This document shows positions 1 to 7,353 of a stretch of DNA of 13,479 nucleotides, piece by piece (the stretch's first letter is position 1; each line of letters begins with the position of its first letter). Source of the DNA: Verrucomicrobiota bacterium (GTDB lineage Bacteria; Verrucomicrobiota; Verrucomicrobiia; Limisphaerales; UBA9464); NCBI GenBank assembly GCA_025354845.1, contig JANXMD010000666.1, forward strand, positions 1 through 13,479, in the 5' to 3' direction. A program made the translations under genes and the position numbers. The notes beneath the pieces are model-generated. The model was given only the letters and a program-made list of their open reading frames with translations. It was not told where the DNA came from and did not search any database.

Positions 1-2
1 TC

Positions 3-1835
3 GTGAAGACCGATATACTGGGTGTGTTCGCGCATCCCGACGACGAGACCGGCATGGCTGCCACGCTCGCTGCGTACGCCCTCGGTCAACACGCTCGGAT
101 CGTCAACGTGTACTGCACGCGCGGTGAAGGCGGCGGCAACATGGTTGGAACCCATCTTGGCCCTGCGCTTGGAATTCTGCGCGAAGCGGAATTGCGCGAC
201 TGCCTCGCGGAGCTGGGCGTGAAGCGCTGCTACTTCCTCGACAAGGCGGACTTCGCGTACACCGAGAGCCTGCGCATCACGCTGGAGAAATGGGGCAATG
301 AGGAAACGCTCGGCCGGCTGGTCCGATTGGTCCGCACGCTGCGACCGGAGGTCATCGTGACCATGAATCCGGCACCTGTTCCCGGTCAGCATGGCAATCA
401 CCAGGCCGCGGGTGTGTTCGCGATCGAGGCCTTCGATCTCGCGGCCGATCCCACCTGGTTTCCCGAACAGATCACGCAGGAAGGCCTGCATCCCTGGCAG
501 GCCCGCAAGGTGTACCTCACCGGTTCCGTGGGTGACGCGCCACCCACCGTGACCGTGGCGGTCGATCAACCTCTGCCCGATGGCAGGACCCCGGCCACCG
601 CCGCGGGCGTCGCGTTGTCCCATCACCGGTCGCAGGGATTCGGTTCCTTCGCCAACGCGCCGTGGCTCCGCCGTGCGCAAGGCTTCACGCTGGTCAAATC
701 CGTGCTGCCGTTTCCCAAATCGGAAACCAACTTCCTCCAGGGTCTTCCCGTTGCCGGCGACTTGCCTTCACGCGTCCTCGGGCCGGGCGATGGGGTCACC
801 AACCGGGGCGTCGCCATCGAGTTCGCGGCGCGCGCCGCGCTTGAGGGATACCAGTCGTGGATCCACGCCGAACGCATCGAACACGTCGCGGCCAACCTCA
901 TCACCGACCTCCCCGTGGTGGCTGGCGAACCCAACGACGTGTACCTCTACCTCTACAATCCGACGCCGGTCGGCGTGAATCGCAACGTGCGCTTTGATCC
1001 ACCGACCGGTTGGAAAGCCGACTACAGCGACATCATCGTCCGCTTCTCACCCAACCTCACCAATCGGATGCGCGTGCTGATCACGCCGCCCGCGGGCCGC
1101 CCGGCGGACGCCGAACTCCGGGTCACTTCGCAACTCGAACCGACGGACACCCGTCTCGTCGCGCGGCTGCACCCGGTGCCCCGGCTCGACCTTCCCCGCG
1201 TCACCACCCCACTCACCGTGGAAGGCGGCGAAACCAGTGCCGGGTGGGCCGACTTGCCCTCGCACGAGATCGCCCCCAGTTTCACCTGGCAGGGCACCGT
1301 ACGCGACGCCGCTGATCTCTCGGCGAGATTCCGTGTCGCTCACGACGGCACGAACGTGTTTGTGGAGGTACGGGTCACCGACGATGTGGTGGTGAGCAAC
1401 ATCGCCCCCGATGACATCAAGGGCCACTGGCGGAGCGATTCCGTCGAGCTGTGCTTCGATCCCGCCGCCGGCGCCGAACACACGCTTGGGTGCTACAAGC
1501 TCGGTATCTTTCCCTTCGATGCCACCGGTAAGGTCCGCGCCGCGCGCGACGCCGATGCCAACCCCGGACCGATCGAATCCTCCGCACCCGGTACGCGCAT
1601 CGCCTCCTGGAAAACCGCTGACGGATATGCCATTCGGGCGTCCATTCCATTGTCCGAAATCGGATTCAAACCCGCACCCGACAACGGTCGCCTCGGGTTC
1701 AACGTGCTGGTGTACGACGGGGACAAACGCGATGCCGCCCCGGGCGAGAACATCAACAAGTCGCGGATCGCCTGGTCGCCGCGCCCCGGCGTCCAGGGCC
1801 GCCCAGAGGATTGGGGCCGTGCCGACTTCAAGTAG
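3..1835 (+). CDS. PIG-L family deacetylase with C-terminal CBM9-like domain (5' partial)
   Basis: Residues 1-240 are a PIG-L/LmbE-type zinc-dependent deacetylase domain, a family that removes acetyl groups from N-acetylglucosamine-type substrates. The zinc motif AHPDDE is at residues 10-15, RGEGG at 40-44, and the second histidine motif HGNH at 130-133. A beta-rich middle segment follows at about 300-395. Residues 400-610 resemble the CBM9-like carbohydrate-binding domain (DxSARFRVAHDG, VEVRVTDD, SVELCFDP, WKTADGYAIRASIPLSEIGF). A substrate on a glycan or glycoconjugate is therefore plausible but unproven. The first usable start is a GTG at base 3, only ten residues before the zinc motif. The frame is open to the window edge, so the true start, probably with a signal peptide, lies upstream. 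The gene ends in TAG and is followed by the 122-bp repeats. Family assignment is secure; substrate and localisation are inference. Confidence 0.9.
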   Translation: MKTDILGVFAHPDDETGMAATLAAYALGQHARIVNVYCTRGEGGGNMVGTHLGPALGILREAELRDCLAELGVKRCYFLDKADFAYTESLRITLEKWGNEETLGRLVRLVRTLRPEVIVTMNPAPVPGQHGNHQAAGVFAIEAFDLAADPTWFPEQITQEGLHPWQARKVYLTGSVGDAPPTVTVAVDQPLPDGRTPATAAGVALSHHRSQGFGSFANAPWLRRAQGFTLVKSVLPFPKSETNFLQGLPVAGDLPSRVLGPGDGVTNRGVAIEFAARAALEGYQSWIHAERIEHVAANLITDLPVVAGEPNDVYLYLYNPTPVGVNRNVRFDPPTGWKADYSDIIVRFSPNLTNRMRVLITPPAGRPADAELRVTSQLEPTDTRLVARLHPVPRLDLPRVTTPLTVEGGETSAGWADLPSHEIAPSFTWQGTVRDAADLSARFRVAHDGTNVFVEVRVTDDVVVSNIAPDDIKGHWRSDSVELCFDPAAGAEHTLGCYKLGIFPFDATGKVRAARDADANPGPIESSAPGTRIASWKTADGYAIRASIPLSEIGFKPAPDNGRLGFNVLVYDGDKRDAAPGENINKSRIAWSPRPGVQGRPEDWGRADFK

Positions 1836-1872
1836 GGGCCTGCACCGCGGCTCGATTCCTCCTAAATCTCCT

Positions 1873-2223
1873 CGGTAGGGCGAACCTCCCGGTGAGCCGG
1901 GTAGACGGACGCGCTCTATTTCGCCCCGTTGCGTCCCGGCCGCCCTCTACACACCCGCTCGGCAAAGCCTCGCGCTACCAGGTGACAGCGCGATCGGTAG
2001 GGCGAACCTCCCGGTGAGCCGAGTGGGCGGATGCGCTCTTTTTCGCCCCGTTGCGTCCCGGCCGCCTTCTGCGCAACCATTCGGCAGAGCCCCGCGCTAC
2101 CAGGTGACAGCGCGATCGGTAGGGCGAACCTCCCGGTGAGCCGGGTGGACGGATGCGCTCTTTTTCGCCCAGTGGCGTCCCATCCGCCTTCTGCGCAACC
2201 ACTCGGCAGAGCCCCGCGCTACC
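1873..2223. repeat. Three tandem 107-bp hairpin-like repeats, 122-bp period
   Basis: Three copies lie at 1873-1979, 1995-2101 and 2117-2223. Each is exactly 107 bp, with substitutions but no length change. Copies 1-2 and 2-3 are separated by the same 15-bp spacer (AGGTGACAGCGCGAT). Each copy starts CGGTAGGGCGAACCTCCCGG and ends GCGCTACC. The ends are imperfect inverted repeats: in copy 1 GGTAGGGCGA can pair with TCGCGCTACC except for one G-G mismatch. Inner arms also pair (GCCG with CGGC, GGCGG with CCGCC, and GGATGC or GGACGC with GCGTCC), so a whole unit can fold into one long hairpin around a T-rich loop (CTCTTTTTCG in copies 2-3, CTCTATTTCG in copy 1). There is no coding potential. This looks like a MITE/REP-like non-autonomous repeat amplified in tandem; it is not CRISPR. 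Confidence 0.85.
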
Positions 2224-2277
2224 GATTCGACCAGGCCCATCCCCTCAGAATCTCTGGTTCGAATTTCCGTTTTAGGT

Positions 2278-3351
2278 TCACCCGCCGATGCAGCTCATCG
2301 TCCGTGCCGGTTGAACGAAGTCCGCGCGACCAATTCGGTGGCCGGCCTCCTTGCCGAGCACCAATTCAATCAAGCGTGCGGCGATTACTGCATCCGACGC
2401 GCCCCCACGAAGCAGCGACATCAAATCGTGTTCGTGCAGGCTGAAGAGGCACGTCCGCAGCTTCCCATCGGCGGTGACGCGGATGCGATTGCAATGGCCG
2501 CAAAACGGTTCGGTCACCGGCGCGATGATGCCGACCTCCCCGCGCCCATCGGCGAAGGCATAGCGCCGGGCGGTCTCCGAGGGATTCGTGGCGCTATCGA
2601 TCGGCACCAGATCAAACCGCTTCCGCAATCGCTCCAAGATCTCGCGGCCCGGGACCACCAGATCGCGCTGCCAGGCGTGACCGGAATCCAGCGGCATAAA
2701 CTCGATGAATCGGAGCGCCAAGTCCCGCTCCCGGGCGAAGTCCACCAAGGGCTCAATCTCGTGATCATTCATGCCGCGAATGACCACCGCATTCACCTTC
2801 ACCGGCGCGAATCCGAGCGCCTGGGCCTGGGCGATCGCCTGGTGCACCTCGGCCTGACCGTCGCGACCGGTCATCTTTTTGAAATTGGCGAGATCCAGCG
2901 AATCCATGCTGAAGCTGACCCGCTTCAACCCAGCTTCCCGAAGTGCGACGGCATGACGCGCAAAAAGGAATCCATTGGTGGTCATGGCCACATCTCGGAT
3001 TCCGGGAACGGCGGCCACGCGAGCGATCAACTCGGGCACCGATCGGCGCAGCAACGGCTCACCGCCGGTGATGCGAATCTTGTCCACCCCGAGGGAGGCG
3101 GCGACCCGCACCAACCGCTCGATCTCCTCGTAGGTCAACAGGCGATCCCTCGGCTTCCACTCGTAGCGAATTGGCTCCAGGGAAAACGGCTTTGGATTTC
3201 GCACCGCGTCGAACCGGGAGCGGTAGAAATTCGCGGCCTCCTCAGTTTCGGGCAGGCAGTAGAGGCAGCGGAAATTGCAACGGTCGGTGATGCTGATCCG
3301 AAGATCGCGCATCACCCGGCCGTGTGAATCCCGCAGTTCGCCAACGTTCAT
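2278..3351 (-). CDS. moaA: GTP 3',8-cyclase MoaA (molybdenum cofactor biosynthesis)
   Basis: MoaA is a radical-SAM enzyme that rearranges GTP to 3',8-cyclo-7,8-dihydro-GTP, the first committed step of molybdopterin synthesis, in the cytosol. The N-terminal [4Fe-4S] motif CNFRCLYC is at residues 25-32 and the SAM-binding GGEP at 96-99. The C-terminal cluster cysteines are C284, C287 and C301 (GHCNRIRVTADGKLRTC), with R289 and R291 as the GTP-contacting pair expected of the family. The protein ends in the diagnostic double glycine (SCIGG). At 357 residues it is longer than typical (about 330) because of an insertion at roughly residues 36-68, between CLPE and the LLTYEEIERLVR helix. The ATG at 3351 gives a normal short N-terminus. 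No other Moco gene is in the window. The gene stands 85 bp downstream of the coiled-coil gene and seems to have its own promoter. Confidence 0.97.
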   Translation of the reverse strand: MNVGELRDSHGRVMRDLRISITDRCNFRCLYCLPETEEAANFYRSRFDAVRNPKPFSLEPIRYEWKPRDRLLTYEEIERLVRVAASLGVDKIRITGGEPLLRRSVPELIARVAAVPGIRDVAMTTNGFLFARHAVALREAGLKRVSFSMDSLDLANFKKMTGRDGQAEVHQAIAQAQALGFAPVKVNAVVIRGMNDHEIEPLVDFARERDLALRFIEFMPLDSGHAWQRDLVVPGREILERLRKRFDLVPIDSATNPSETARRYAFADGRGEVGIIAPVTEPFCGHCNRIRVTADGKLRTCLFSLHEHDLMSLLRGGASDAVIAARLIELVLGKEAGHRIGRADFVQPARTMSCIGG

Positions 3352-3359
3352 CCAGGCGG

Positions 3360-3365
3360 ACGATA
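3360..3365 (-). promoter_or_regulatory. Candidate -10 box for leaderless moaA transcript
   Basis: On the minus strand the sequence GCTATCGT sits just before moaA. Its TATCGT hexamer ends 8 nt before the ATG, so transcription would begin at or next to the start codon. No Shine-Dalgarno-like sequence lies between it and the ATG, and no convincing -35 is visible. The same GCTATCGT octamer occurs before the membrane fusion protein gene at 5389-5396. Confidence 0.4.
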
Positions 3366-3436
3366 GCGTGCGAGCGCCGAAGCACCAGTGCGGGAATCCT
3401 CAGAGCTCTGGTAAGGTCCCACCGGTCCCTACCCAC

Positions 3437-4210
3437 TCACTTGGCCGCCGGGGCGTTGGTCGAGGTGCTGACCTTGGCCGAGCCGTCGGTGCCGACCTCG
3501 GCCTTGATTTCGACCGCGGTGTTGGTGGTCTTCGGTCCCGGGGACTTGATGCCTTCGACCAGCAGTTGCGCGCCCTTCTTCTCAAAGCCATACAGGCCGC
3601 GACGGATGAAATCGAGCCGGGTGCGGATGCTCAGTTCCTCCTTCAGCTTCTTCACCTGTTCGCGCAGAACGGCGAGGTCGCTAAACTTCTTCTCCAATTC
3701 CGCCTTCTCGGCCATTAGGCGCTTCAACTCCTTCTTGAGCAATTCACGATCCCCCTCGCTGGCGGCCAAGCGACGCTCGGTCTCCTTGATCTGCCCGCTC
3801 AGGCCGGTGATCTGCGTGGTGAGCCCATCCATCTTGTGGGTGAGTTCATCCTTTTCCCCCTCCAGTTCGGTGATGCGGGCGTTGCGCTTGTCGATCTCCG
3901 CCTTTGCCGCCTCGGACGCCGCCTTGGCCTCGGCTTCGGTCTTCTGGAGCTCAGCGGTCACGGAGGTCCACTTGTTGGAAACCGTGCTCAGCTCCGTCTC
4001 TCGCTGAGTGAGATCCGTGTTCAAGCGGGCATTCACCGACTTCTGGTCGGTCAGTTGGACGGTGGTCTGGACGAGCTCGTTGGACAGAGAGCCGATCCGG
4101 GATACCGCCAACTCGTGCTGTTGAGTCGACTGGTGGCTCGTGATCACCCATCCGGTCGCCAGGCCGGCGATTCCGAGGGCCAGAAGGATAATCAGCGTCT
4201 TGGAGTTCAT
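3437..4210 (-). CDS. Membrane-anchored coiled-coil protein of unknown function
   Basis: I do not recognise a named family. Residues 5-24 (LIILLALGIAGLATGW and onward) form one hydrophobic segment, either a membrane anchor or an uncleaved signal. Residues 25-190 are a long, nearly continuous predicted coiled coil rich in Glu, Lys, Leu, Ser and Thr (for example KAELEKKFSDLAVLREQVKK). Then comes a short non-coil patch, DFIRRGLYGFEKKGAQLLVE, and a Ser/Thr/Ala-rich tail ending NAPAAK. The topology suggests a periplasmic rod anchored in the inner membrane, perhaps structural or a scaffold. An AGGGTGAG Shine-Dalgarno-like site on the minus strand (4220-4227) is 9 nt before the ATG, which supports this start. 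The gene is divergent from the LON-domain gene across a 93-bp gap and lies upstream of moaA in the same direction. Confidence 0.85.
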   Translation of the reverse strand: MNSKTLIILLALGIAGLATGWVITSHQSTQQHELAVSRIGSLSNELVQTTVQLTDQKSVNARLNTDLTQRETELSTVSNKWTSVTAELQKTEAEAKAASEAAKAEIDKRNARITELEGEKDELTHKMDGLTTQITGLSGQIKETERRLAASEGDRELLKKELKRLMAEKAELEKKFSDLAVLREQVKKLKEELSIRTRLDFIRRGLYGFEKKGAQLLVEGIKSPGPKTTNTAVEIKAEVGTDGSAKVSTSTNAPAAK

Positions 4211-4269
4211 AGTTGCAGACTCACCCTGCGCACGAGTGCGCCGCTTGGCAAGTGACGGACCAACCCGTC

Positions 4270-4297
4270 TTGCGATACGACCAATTCAGGATACCCT
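4270..4297 (+). promoter_or_regulatory. Candidate promoter of the LON-domain/DUF1844 pair
   Basis: TTGCGA (4270-4275) and TACCCT (4292-4297) are separated by 16 bp and resemble a sigma70-type -35/-10 pair. The -10 ends 6 nt before the ATG at 4304, which would make a leaderless or almost leaderless mRNA. No ribosome-binding site precedes the start. It lies in the 93-bp gap shared with the divergent coiled-coil gene. Confidence 0.5.
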
Positions 4298-4303
4298 GCA
4301 TTC

Positions 4304-4978
4304 ATGGAGATTCCGGATCGGGCCGGAGTGATGATTCTAGGGAGCTGCAACCTGTTCCCTGGTTCGATGCTGCCGCTGTTCATTTTTGAACCGCGGTATC
4401 GCACGATGCTGGCTGAATCCGTCGCCGGGAACCGGATGTTCTGCATTGCCATGCAACAACCGGACACCGAACGGGAGACTCCTTGCCGAATCGCCGGCCT
4501 GGGTCTCGTGCGCGCCTCGGTGCAGAACGAAAATGGAACCTCGCATCTGGTTCTGCTGGGCCTCACCCGGGTTCGGCTTGGAAAACTGATTCGGTCCAAG
4601 CCCTACCGGCAACACCACATCGAACCCATTTCCATCGAGGATCCGGACAGCTTGGCCGCCGAGGCGCTGGCCGAGCGCACGCTGGATCTCGTGGAGCAGC
4701 GGCTTCGGGTCGTGGCCCATCTCCCCGCGGCCCTCCTCCAACCCCTCGTCGCCTCAGCCTCACCCGACGGAACGGTGGAGGTCGGCGAGTGCCTCCGCGT
4801 CCTGCGCAGCATCGAATGCTTGGGCGCACGCGCCGATCTCATTGCTTCCCTGCTGATTCGTGATGGGGAACCACGCCAGGTCCTGCTCGAAACGCTCGAC
4901 GTCGAGGAACGGCTACGGCTTCTGAACCGATTTCTCTCGGCCGAGATCACCCGGCCGCGCAAGGATCCTGGCCAATGA
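4304..4978 (+). CDS. Stand-alone LON substrate-binding-domain protein
   Basis: This 224-residue protein matches the N-terminal (PUA-like plus helical) domain of Lon protease: LFPGSMLPLFIFEPRYRTML at about residues 17-36, then MFCIAMQQP, the IAGLGLVRA strand, and a helical C-terminal half from about residue 120. There is no AAA+ module (no Walker A) and no Ser-Lys protease domain, so it is not a Lon protease. Free LON-domain proteins are widespread and are thought to bind unfolded segments or act as adaptors, but their role is mostly unknown. The stop overlaps the next start (ATGA at 4975-4978), implying translational coupling to the DUF1844 protein. The domain call is strong; the function is not known. 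Confidence 0.9.
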   Translation: MEIPDRAGVMILGSCNLFPGSMLPLFIFEPRYRTMLAESVAGNRMFCIAMQQPDTERETPCRIAGLGLVRASVQNENGTSHLVLLGLTRVRLGKLIRSKPYRQHHIEPISIEDPDSLAAEALAERTLDLVEQRLRVVAHLPAALLQPLVASASPDGTVEVGECLRVLRSIECLGARADLIASLLIRDGEPRQVLLETLDVEERLRLLNRFLSAEITRPRKDPGQ

Positions 4979-5340
4979 ATCCGCCGCCGCTGCCCGAGGA
5001 TGAACTCGGTGAAGCCTCCATGGAGAAGATCTACTCCGCACTCTTCGATCAGCTGATCACCGGACATTCGCAGATGGCGCTGATGCTGATGGGCAAGCTG
5101 CCCAACCTTCACTCGGGCGAAAACGAGGAACCCAATCTGGAGGCGGCGAAGATCTTCATCGACCAGTTGGAAATGCTGGAGGTGAAAACCAAAGGCAATC
5201 GGTCGGAGCCGGAATCGATCCTGCTGCGCGACGTCCTTACCCGGGTCCGGACAGAATTCGCCACCATGCTGGAGGCGCAGATTTCCGAGTCGGGTGCCGG
5301 CGCGGAACCTCCCGCCCCCTCTGGCAGCACCGCCGCCTGA
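4975..5340 (+). CDS. DUF1844 domain protein
   Basis: This is a 121-residue acidic protein. The core at about residues 20-105 matches DUF1844: FDQLITGHSQMALMLMGKLP, then the typical NLEAAKIFIDQLEMLEVKTK segment, GNRSEPE, and a final helix LLRDVLTRVRTEFATML. The last 15 residues are a Ser/Gly/Pro/Ala tail. DUF1844 proteins are small, helical and uncharacterised; the hydrophobic MALMLMGKL stretch is too short for a membrane span. It starts inside the stop codon of the LON-domain gene, so the two products are probably made together. No signal peptide is seen. Function unknown. Confidence 0.9.
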   Translation: MNPPPLPEDELGEASMEKIYSALFDQLITGHSQMALMLMGKLPNLHSGENEEPNLEAAKIFIDQLEMLEVKTKGNRSEPESILLRDVLTRVRTEFATMLEAQISESGAGAEPPAPSGSTAA

Positions 5341-5389
5341 TCTGATCTGATCACCCTGCACGGGGATGGCGTCCGCACTCGCGCCCCGC

Positions 5390-5395
5390 TATCGT
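5390..5395 (+). promoter_or_regulatory. Candidate -10 box for the exporter operon
   Basis: TATCGT, within GCTATCGT (5389-5396 extended by the following G), ends 6 nt before the ATG at 5402. It is the same octamer found before moaA at a similar distance. No good -35 is visible. It favours the ATG at 5402 over the in-frame ATG at 5366, which lies upstream of the box. Confidence 0.4.
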
Positions 5396-5401
5396 GTCTC
5401 C

Positions 5402-6343
5402 ATGAATCGAAGGGCGGCCCTGGCCGCTGCGGCGGCGGGAGTCGCCATGTGGCTGTCGGGATGTCGTCCCGGCAGCACCGACGCCGAATCCCCCTCCGGC
5501 ACCCTCGCCGTGGACTCGGTCCGGATCGCCTCCCGCCACGGTGGCCGGGTTACCCAGATCCCGGTCCACGAGGGCGATCGCGTGTCCTCCGGCGCCCTGT
5601 TGATCGAACTCGAGGCGCCGGAATTGCTGGCGCGACGGGATCAAATTCGAGCCAGCTTGGCGGAGCTCGAATCGGGGCCGCGTCCCGAGGAGATCGCCGA
5701 GGCGCGGGCCACCACGGAGGCGTTGGCAAGCGAGTCCGAGTGGGCCGCGACGGAACGCCGCCGTGCCGAGGACCTGTTCGGCCGCAAGACCATTTCCGAA
5801 ACCGAGCGCGATCGTGCCGTCATCCACGCCACGACCGCCTCCAAGTCCGCCGCCAGCGCCAAGGCACGGCTGGATCTATTGCTCGCGGGCACGCGTCACG
5901 AACGGATCGACCTGACACGGGCCCAACTTGCCGAAGTCGAGGCCCAACTCCGGGAACTGCGTCTCACCGCCCCTTCCGCCGGGACGATCGAGGTGATTTC
6001 CGTGAAGCCGGGGGACGTGCTGGAACCCGGCCGCGACGGCCTCACACTCCTTCTCGACGACTCGCTTTGGATCCGTGTGTACGTGCCACAGACCTGGCTG
6101 GGAAAACTGGCAACCGGACAGGCGGTTTCCCTCCGCCCGGATGCCTACCCGGGCCGCACCTTTCCCGGCACGGTCGCACAGGTGGCCCGCGAGGCGGAAT
6201 TCACCCCGCGAAACGTTCAAACGCCATCCGATCGCGTGCAGCAGGTCTTCGGTGTGAAAATCCGCGTCCCCAATGCAGGCCATGAACTGCGCGCCGGAAT
6301 GACCACCGAGATCCTGGCCCCCGACCGCCCTCAGCGCCCGTGA
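5402..6343 (+). CDS. HlyD/YbhG-like membrane fusion lipoprotein of ABC exporter
   Basis: This is the periplasmic adaptor of a type I-like or efflux ABC transporter and would bridge the inner-membrane permease to an outer-membrane channel. The 313-residue reading begins with a lipoprotein signal peptide whose lipobox is LSGC (residues 18-21), so Cys21 should be lipidated. Next come the first half of a biotinyl-lipoyl domain (RHGGRVTQIPVHEGDRVSSG, about 44-63), an alpha-helical hairpin at about 75-180 (ATERRRAEDLFGRKTISETE), the second lipoyl half (LRLTAPSAGTIEVISVKPGD), and a beta-barrel domain. The barrel carries the EFTPRNVQTPSDRVQQVFGV signature typical of YbhG-like proteins. The ATG at 5402 is preferred because it places the signal peptide correctly; a start at 5366 would add 12 residues before it. 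Its stop overlaps a possible GTG start of the ATPase. No outer-membrane partner gene is present. Confidence 0.92.
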   Translation: MNRRAALAAAAAGVAMWLSGCRPGSTDAESPSGTLAVDSVRIASRHGGRVTQIPVHEGDRVSSGALLIELEAPELLARRDQIRASLAELESGPRPEEIAEARATTEALASESEWAATERRRAEDLFGRKTISETERDRAVIHATTASKSAASAKARLDLLLAGTRHERIDLTRAQLAEVEAQLRELRLTAPSAGTIEVISVKPGDVLEPGRDGLTLLLDDSLWIRVYVPQTWLGKLATGQAVSLRPDAYPGRTFPGTVAQVAREAEFTPRNVQTPSDRVQQVFGVKIRVPNAGHELRAGMTTEILAPDRPQRP

Positions 6344-6396
6344 CGCCCGTCCCCTCCACCCTGACGGCCGCCGCACCTGCAAATTTTGGGGGGCCA

Positions 6397-7353
6397 ATGA
6401 TTTGTTGCGACGCCCTGACCAAGCGCTTTGGCAACTTTACCGCGGTGGATCACGTTTCCTTTTCGGTTCCGCAAGGCAGCATCTTCGGATTCCTGGGGCC
6501 TAACGGCTCGGGCAAATCGACGGTGATCCGCATGCTCTGCGGCCTTCTTGAACCCTCCTCGGGAACGGCATCCATCGACGGCATCGACGCCGCCCGTGAC
6601 TCCGCAAAGATCAAGTCGCTGATCGGCTACATGTCGCAGAAGTTCTCGCTCTACGATGAGCTGACGGTCCACGAGAACCTCCAGTTCTATGGCCGCCTCT
6701 ACGGCCTTTCTGGCGCTGCGCTGCAATCGCGCTATCGCGAACTGGTGACGCTCACCCACCTGGAACCGTATCTGAACCGGCGCGCCGGCTTGCTGTCCGG
6801 AGGGTGGCGTCAACGGCTGGCCATGGCCTGCTCGATGGTGCACCGGCCGCGGGTTTTATTTCTCGACGAACCGACCGCGGGCATTGATCCGGTGGCCCGG
6901 CGCGAATTGTGGGACCTGCTCTTCACCTTCGCCAGCCAGGGCATGACCTTGTTCGTCACGACGCACTACATGGACGAGGCCGAACGCTGTTCCGAAGTGG
7001 GCTACATCTACCTGTCGAAGCTCGTCGTGTGTGGCGAACCAGATCGATTGAAGGAACTGCCGGTGGCGAACCCGCCGGACACGCGGCGCATTGAACTCAC
7101 CTGCCCTCATGCGATGACTGCCCTGCAGACCCTGCGTGGATTGGAGGGCATGCGTTCGGCGACGATTTTTGGCCAGTCGTTGCACCTACTCGCCGACACC
7201 TCACTGGATGAATCGCAACTACGGGAGGCGTTGAAGCGCGTCGGGATCGAGTCGGTGGACATCCGTCCCACCACGCCCTCGCTGGAGGACGTCTTCGTCG
7301 CCCTCACCGCCGAGCGGGAGGCCGCGTCGCCCTCGCAACCCGCCGCGTCATGA
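6397..7353 (+). CDS. ABC transporter ATP-binding protein
   Basis: This is the nucleotide-binding subunit powering the exporter formed with its two neighbours. In the 318-residue reading: Walker A GPNGSGKST at 34-42, Q-loop Q81, signature LSGGW at 124-128 (W replaces the usual Q/E), Walker B LFLDEP with D147 and E148, and H-loop H170. A C-terminal extension of about 90 residues (TPSLEDVFVALTAE) is typical of drug- and YbhF-type ABC-2 exporters. The ATG at 6397 follows a G-rich stretch and starts exactly at the ABC fold (MICCDALTKRFG). An alternative GTG at 6340 forms a GTGA overlap with the upstream gene and adds 19 unconserved residues. The stop overlaps the permease start (ATGA at 7350-7353). 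It has a single ABC domain, unlike the duplicated YbhF. Confidence 0.95.
   Translation: MICCDALTKRFGNFTAVDHVSFSVPQGSIFGFLGPNGSGKSTVIRMLCGLLEPSSGTASIDGIDAARDSAKIKSLIGYMSQKFSLYDELTVHENLQFYGRLYGLSGAALQSRYRELVTLTHLEPYLNRRAGLLSGGWRQRLAMACSMVHRPRVLFLDEPTAGIDPVARRELWDLLFTFASQGMTLFVTTHYMDEAERCSEVGYIYLSKLVVCGEPDRLKELPVANPPDTRRIELTCPHAMTALQTLRGLEGMRSATIFGQSLHLLADTSLDESQLREALKRVGIESVDIRPTTPSLEDVFVALTAEREAASPSQPAAS

Noticed and set aside
1873..2223. CRISPR-like array
   Set aside because: The repeat unit is 107 bp, the spacer is only 15 bp and identical between copies, and no cas gene is nearby.
2256..2264. GGTTCGAAT resembling a tRNA T-loop
   Set aside because: The flanking bases do not form a T-stem and there are no acceptor or anticodon arms around it.
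1811..2444. Two + strand frames crossing the 122-bp repeats (68 and 137 residues)
   Set aside because: They read through tandem repeats and into antisense moaA; the peptide repeat only mirrors the DNA repeat.
2311..3327. 338-residue open frame antisense to moaA
   Set aside because: It is a GC-rich shadow frame; the moaA frame has all family motifs and this one has none.
5338..5353. Triple TGATC after the DUF1844 stop
   Set aside because: Probably chance; not a hairpin terminator and too short to be meaningful as a methylation cluster.
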